Source: Rhodoferax sp. (lineage in GTDB: Bacteria; Pseudomonadota; Gammaproteobacteria; Burkholderiales; Burkholderiaceae_C). Taken from it: a stretch of 5,690 bases of DNA. Below the pieces are notes generated by a model. The model saw only the letters and a list, made by a program, of their open reading frames with translations, did not search any database and was not told where the DNA came from. Every line of letters begins with the position of its first letter. Position 1 is the stretch's first letter. Where the stretch lies: the NCBI GenBank assembly GCA_018882485.1, contig VERU01000191.1:1-5690 (forward strand), given 5' to 3'. Positions 5,108 to 5,690 of the stretch are shown here, one piece after another. The position numbers were made by a program, and so were the translations under genes.

Positions 5108-5690
5108 TCAGAACTTGATGCTGGAGATGGTGTCGTAGATGGGACTCAGGACCGCCATCATGATCCACCCCAGTATCAGACCCATCACCACCGTGAGCGC
5201 GGGTTCTATCATCGCCTGGACCTTGCCAACCGATTCTTCGATGTCCCGTGTGTAGAAATAGCTGATGTTGGTCAGCGATGCGTCGAGCGCACCTGTGGAT
5301 TCGCCCACCCGGAGCATCCGGATCACCAGCGAGGGGAACAGATGTTCCTGGGCGAAGCTGTCGGACAACGCTGTACCGGTCAGGACACTTTCCCGGGCGC
5401 GGGCGATGCCCCGCTGGATCAGGAGATTGCTGGACACTTCCTGACAGTACACCAGTCCATCGATCAGGGGTATGCCGGTGCGGTACATGAGCGCGAAGGT
5501 GTCGGCAAATCGGGCCAGGATCATTTTCTTGAGAATTGGACCGATGTAGGGAATCTTCAGCTGGTATTCGTGCAGCTTGAAACGGAAATCGGGCGAAAGT
5601 GCAGCACCCAGGGACACCGCACCGACCAGCAGCGGTGGCGTGATCAGGAAGGCCCACCAGTAGTTGACGAAGGCATTGGAGAGCGCAATC
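5108..5690 (-). CDS. GspF/PilC/MshG family inner-membrane platform protein (N-terminal part outside window)
   Basis: The frame is open to the window edge; 193 C-terminal residues are visible and end in TGA at 5108-5110. A GTG at 5617 is internal, since coding continues upstream of it through a membrane segment (visible residues about 8-31, YWWAFLITPPLLVGAVSLGA). The second GspF domain follows, with typical features: ARFADTFALMYRTGIPLIDG, then RMLRVGESTGALDASLTNIS, then YFYTRDIEE and the IEPALTV turn. It ends in a final membrane segment (about 158-180; GLILGWIMMAVLSPIYD). GspF-family proteins form the polytopic base that couples the cytoplasmic GspE/PilB ATPase to pilin or pseudopilin assembly. 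The full protein is normally about 400 residues, so roughly half is missing. The gene leads the visible part of the operon; an assembly ATPase gene would be expected just upstream of the window. Which subfamily it belongs to (pilus or secretion) cannot be decided here. Confidence 0.95.
   Translation of the reverse strand, partial: IALSNAFVNYWWAFLITPPLLVGAVSLGAALSPDFRFKLHEYQLKIPYIGPILKKMILARFADTFALMYRTGIPLIDGLVYCQEVSSNLLIQRGIARARESVLTGTALSDSFAQEHLFPSLVIRMLRVGESTGALDASLTNISYFYTRDIEESVGKVQAMIEPALTVVMGLILGWIMMAVLSPIYDTISSIKF

Noticed and set aside
4761..5657. Long minus-strand open frame (298 codons) across the GspF/GspL-like junction
   Set aside because: It lies on the same strand in another frame over two well-supported genes. 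Its composition is Arg/Pro/His/Gly-rich with no domain or membrane pattern, as expected for a shadow frame in GC-rich DNA.

Overview
The window is GC-rich, densely coding proteobacterial DNA. Codon use and the look of the proteins suggest a betaproteobacterium, plausibly of the order Burkholderiales. That placement is an inference from gene content and style; no rRNA or other marker gene is present.

Layout. Bases 1-488 (+ strand) hold the 3' part of a conserved-type acidic protein with a Gly/His-rich tail. It converges with, and overlaps by 7 nt, the end of a long minus-strand gene run that fills the rest of the window (482-5690). Read in transcription order (right to left), that run is: the C-terminal part of a GspF/PilC/MshG-type inner-membrane platform protein (5690-5108, cut by the window edge); a bitopic GspL-like / PilM-PilN-like protein (5095-3620); a PilO/GspM-like protein (3623-2985); a secreted or periplasmic MshK/GspB/PilP-like protein (2988-2518); an 80-residue protein with two predicted membrane segments (2505-2263); a REC-Fis response regulator (2270-1635); and a membrane histidine kinase (1657-482).

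Every junction in the run is 12 nt or less, or overlapping (12, -4, -4, 12, -8, -23 nt). This looks like one polycistronic message whose promoter lies beyond base 5690. The first four genes would build the inner-membrane and periplasmic alignment platform of a type IV pilus, MSHA-like pilus or type II secretion machine. The last two form a two-component system that is physically and probably translationally tied to it. In MSHA and Pil clusters a secretin gene normally follows the MshK/PilP position. Here the unknown small membrane protein and the two-component pair sit there instead, and this is the most interesting point of the window.

No tRNA, rRNA, CRISPR array, insertion sequence, convincing terminator or promoter was seen. 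There is no gene-free stretch longer than 12 nt between annotated genes.
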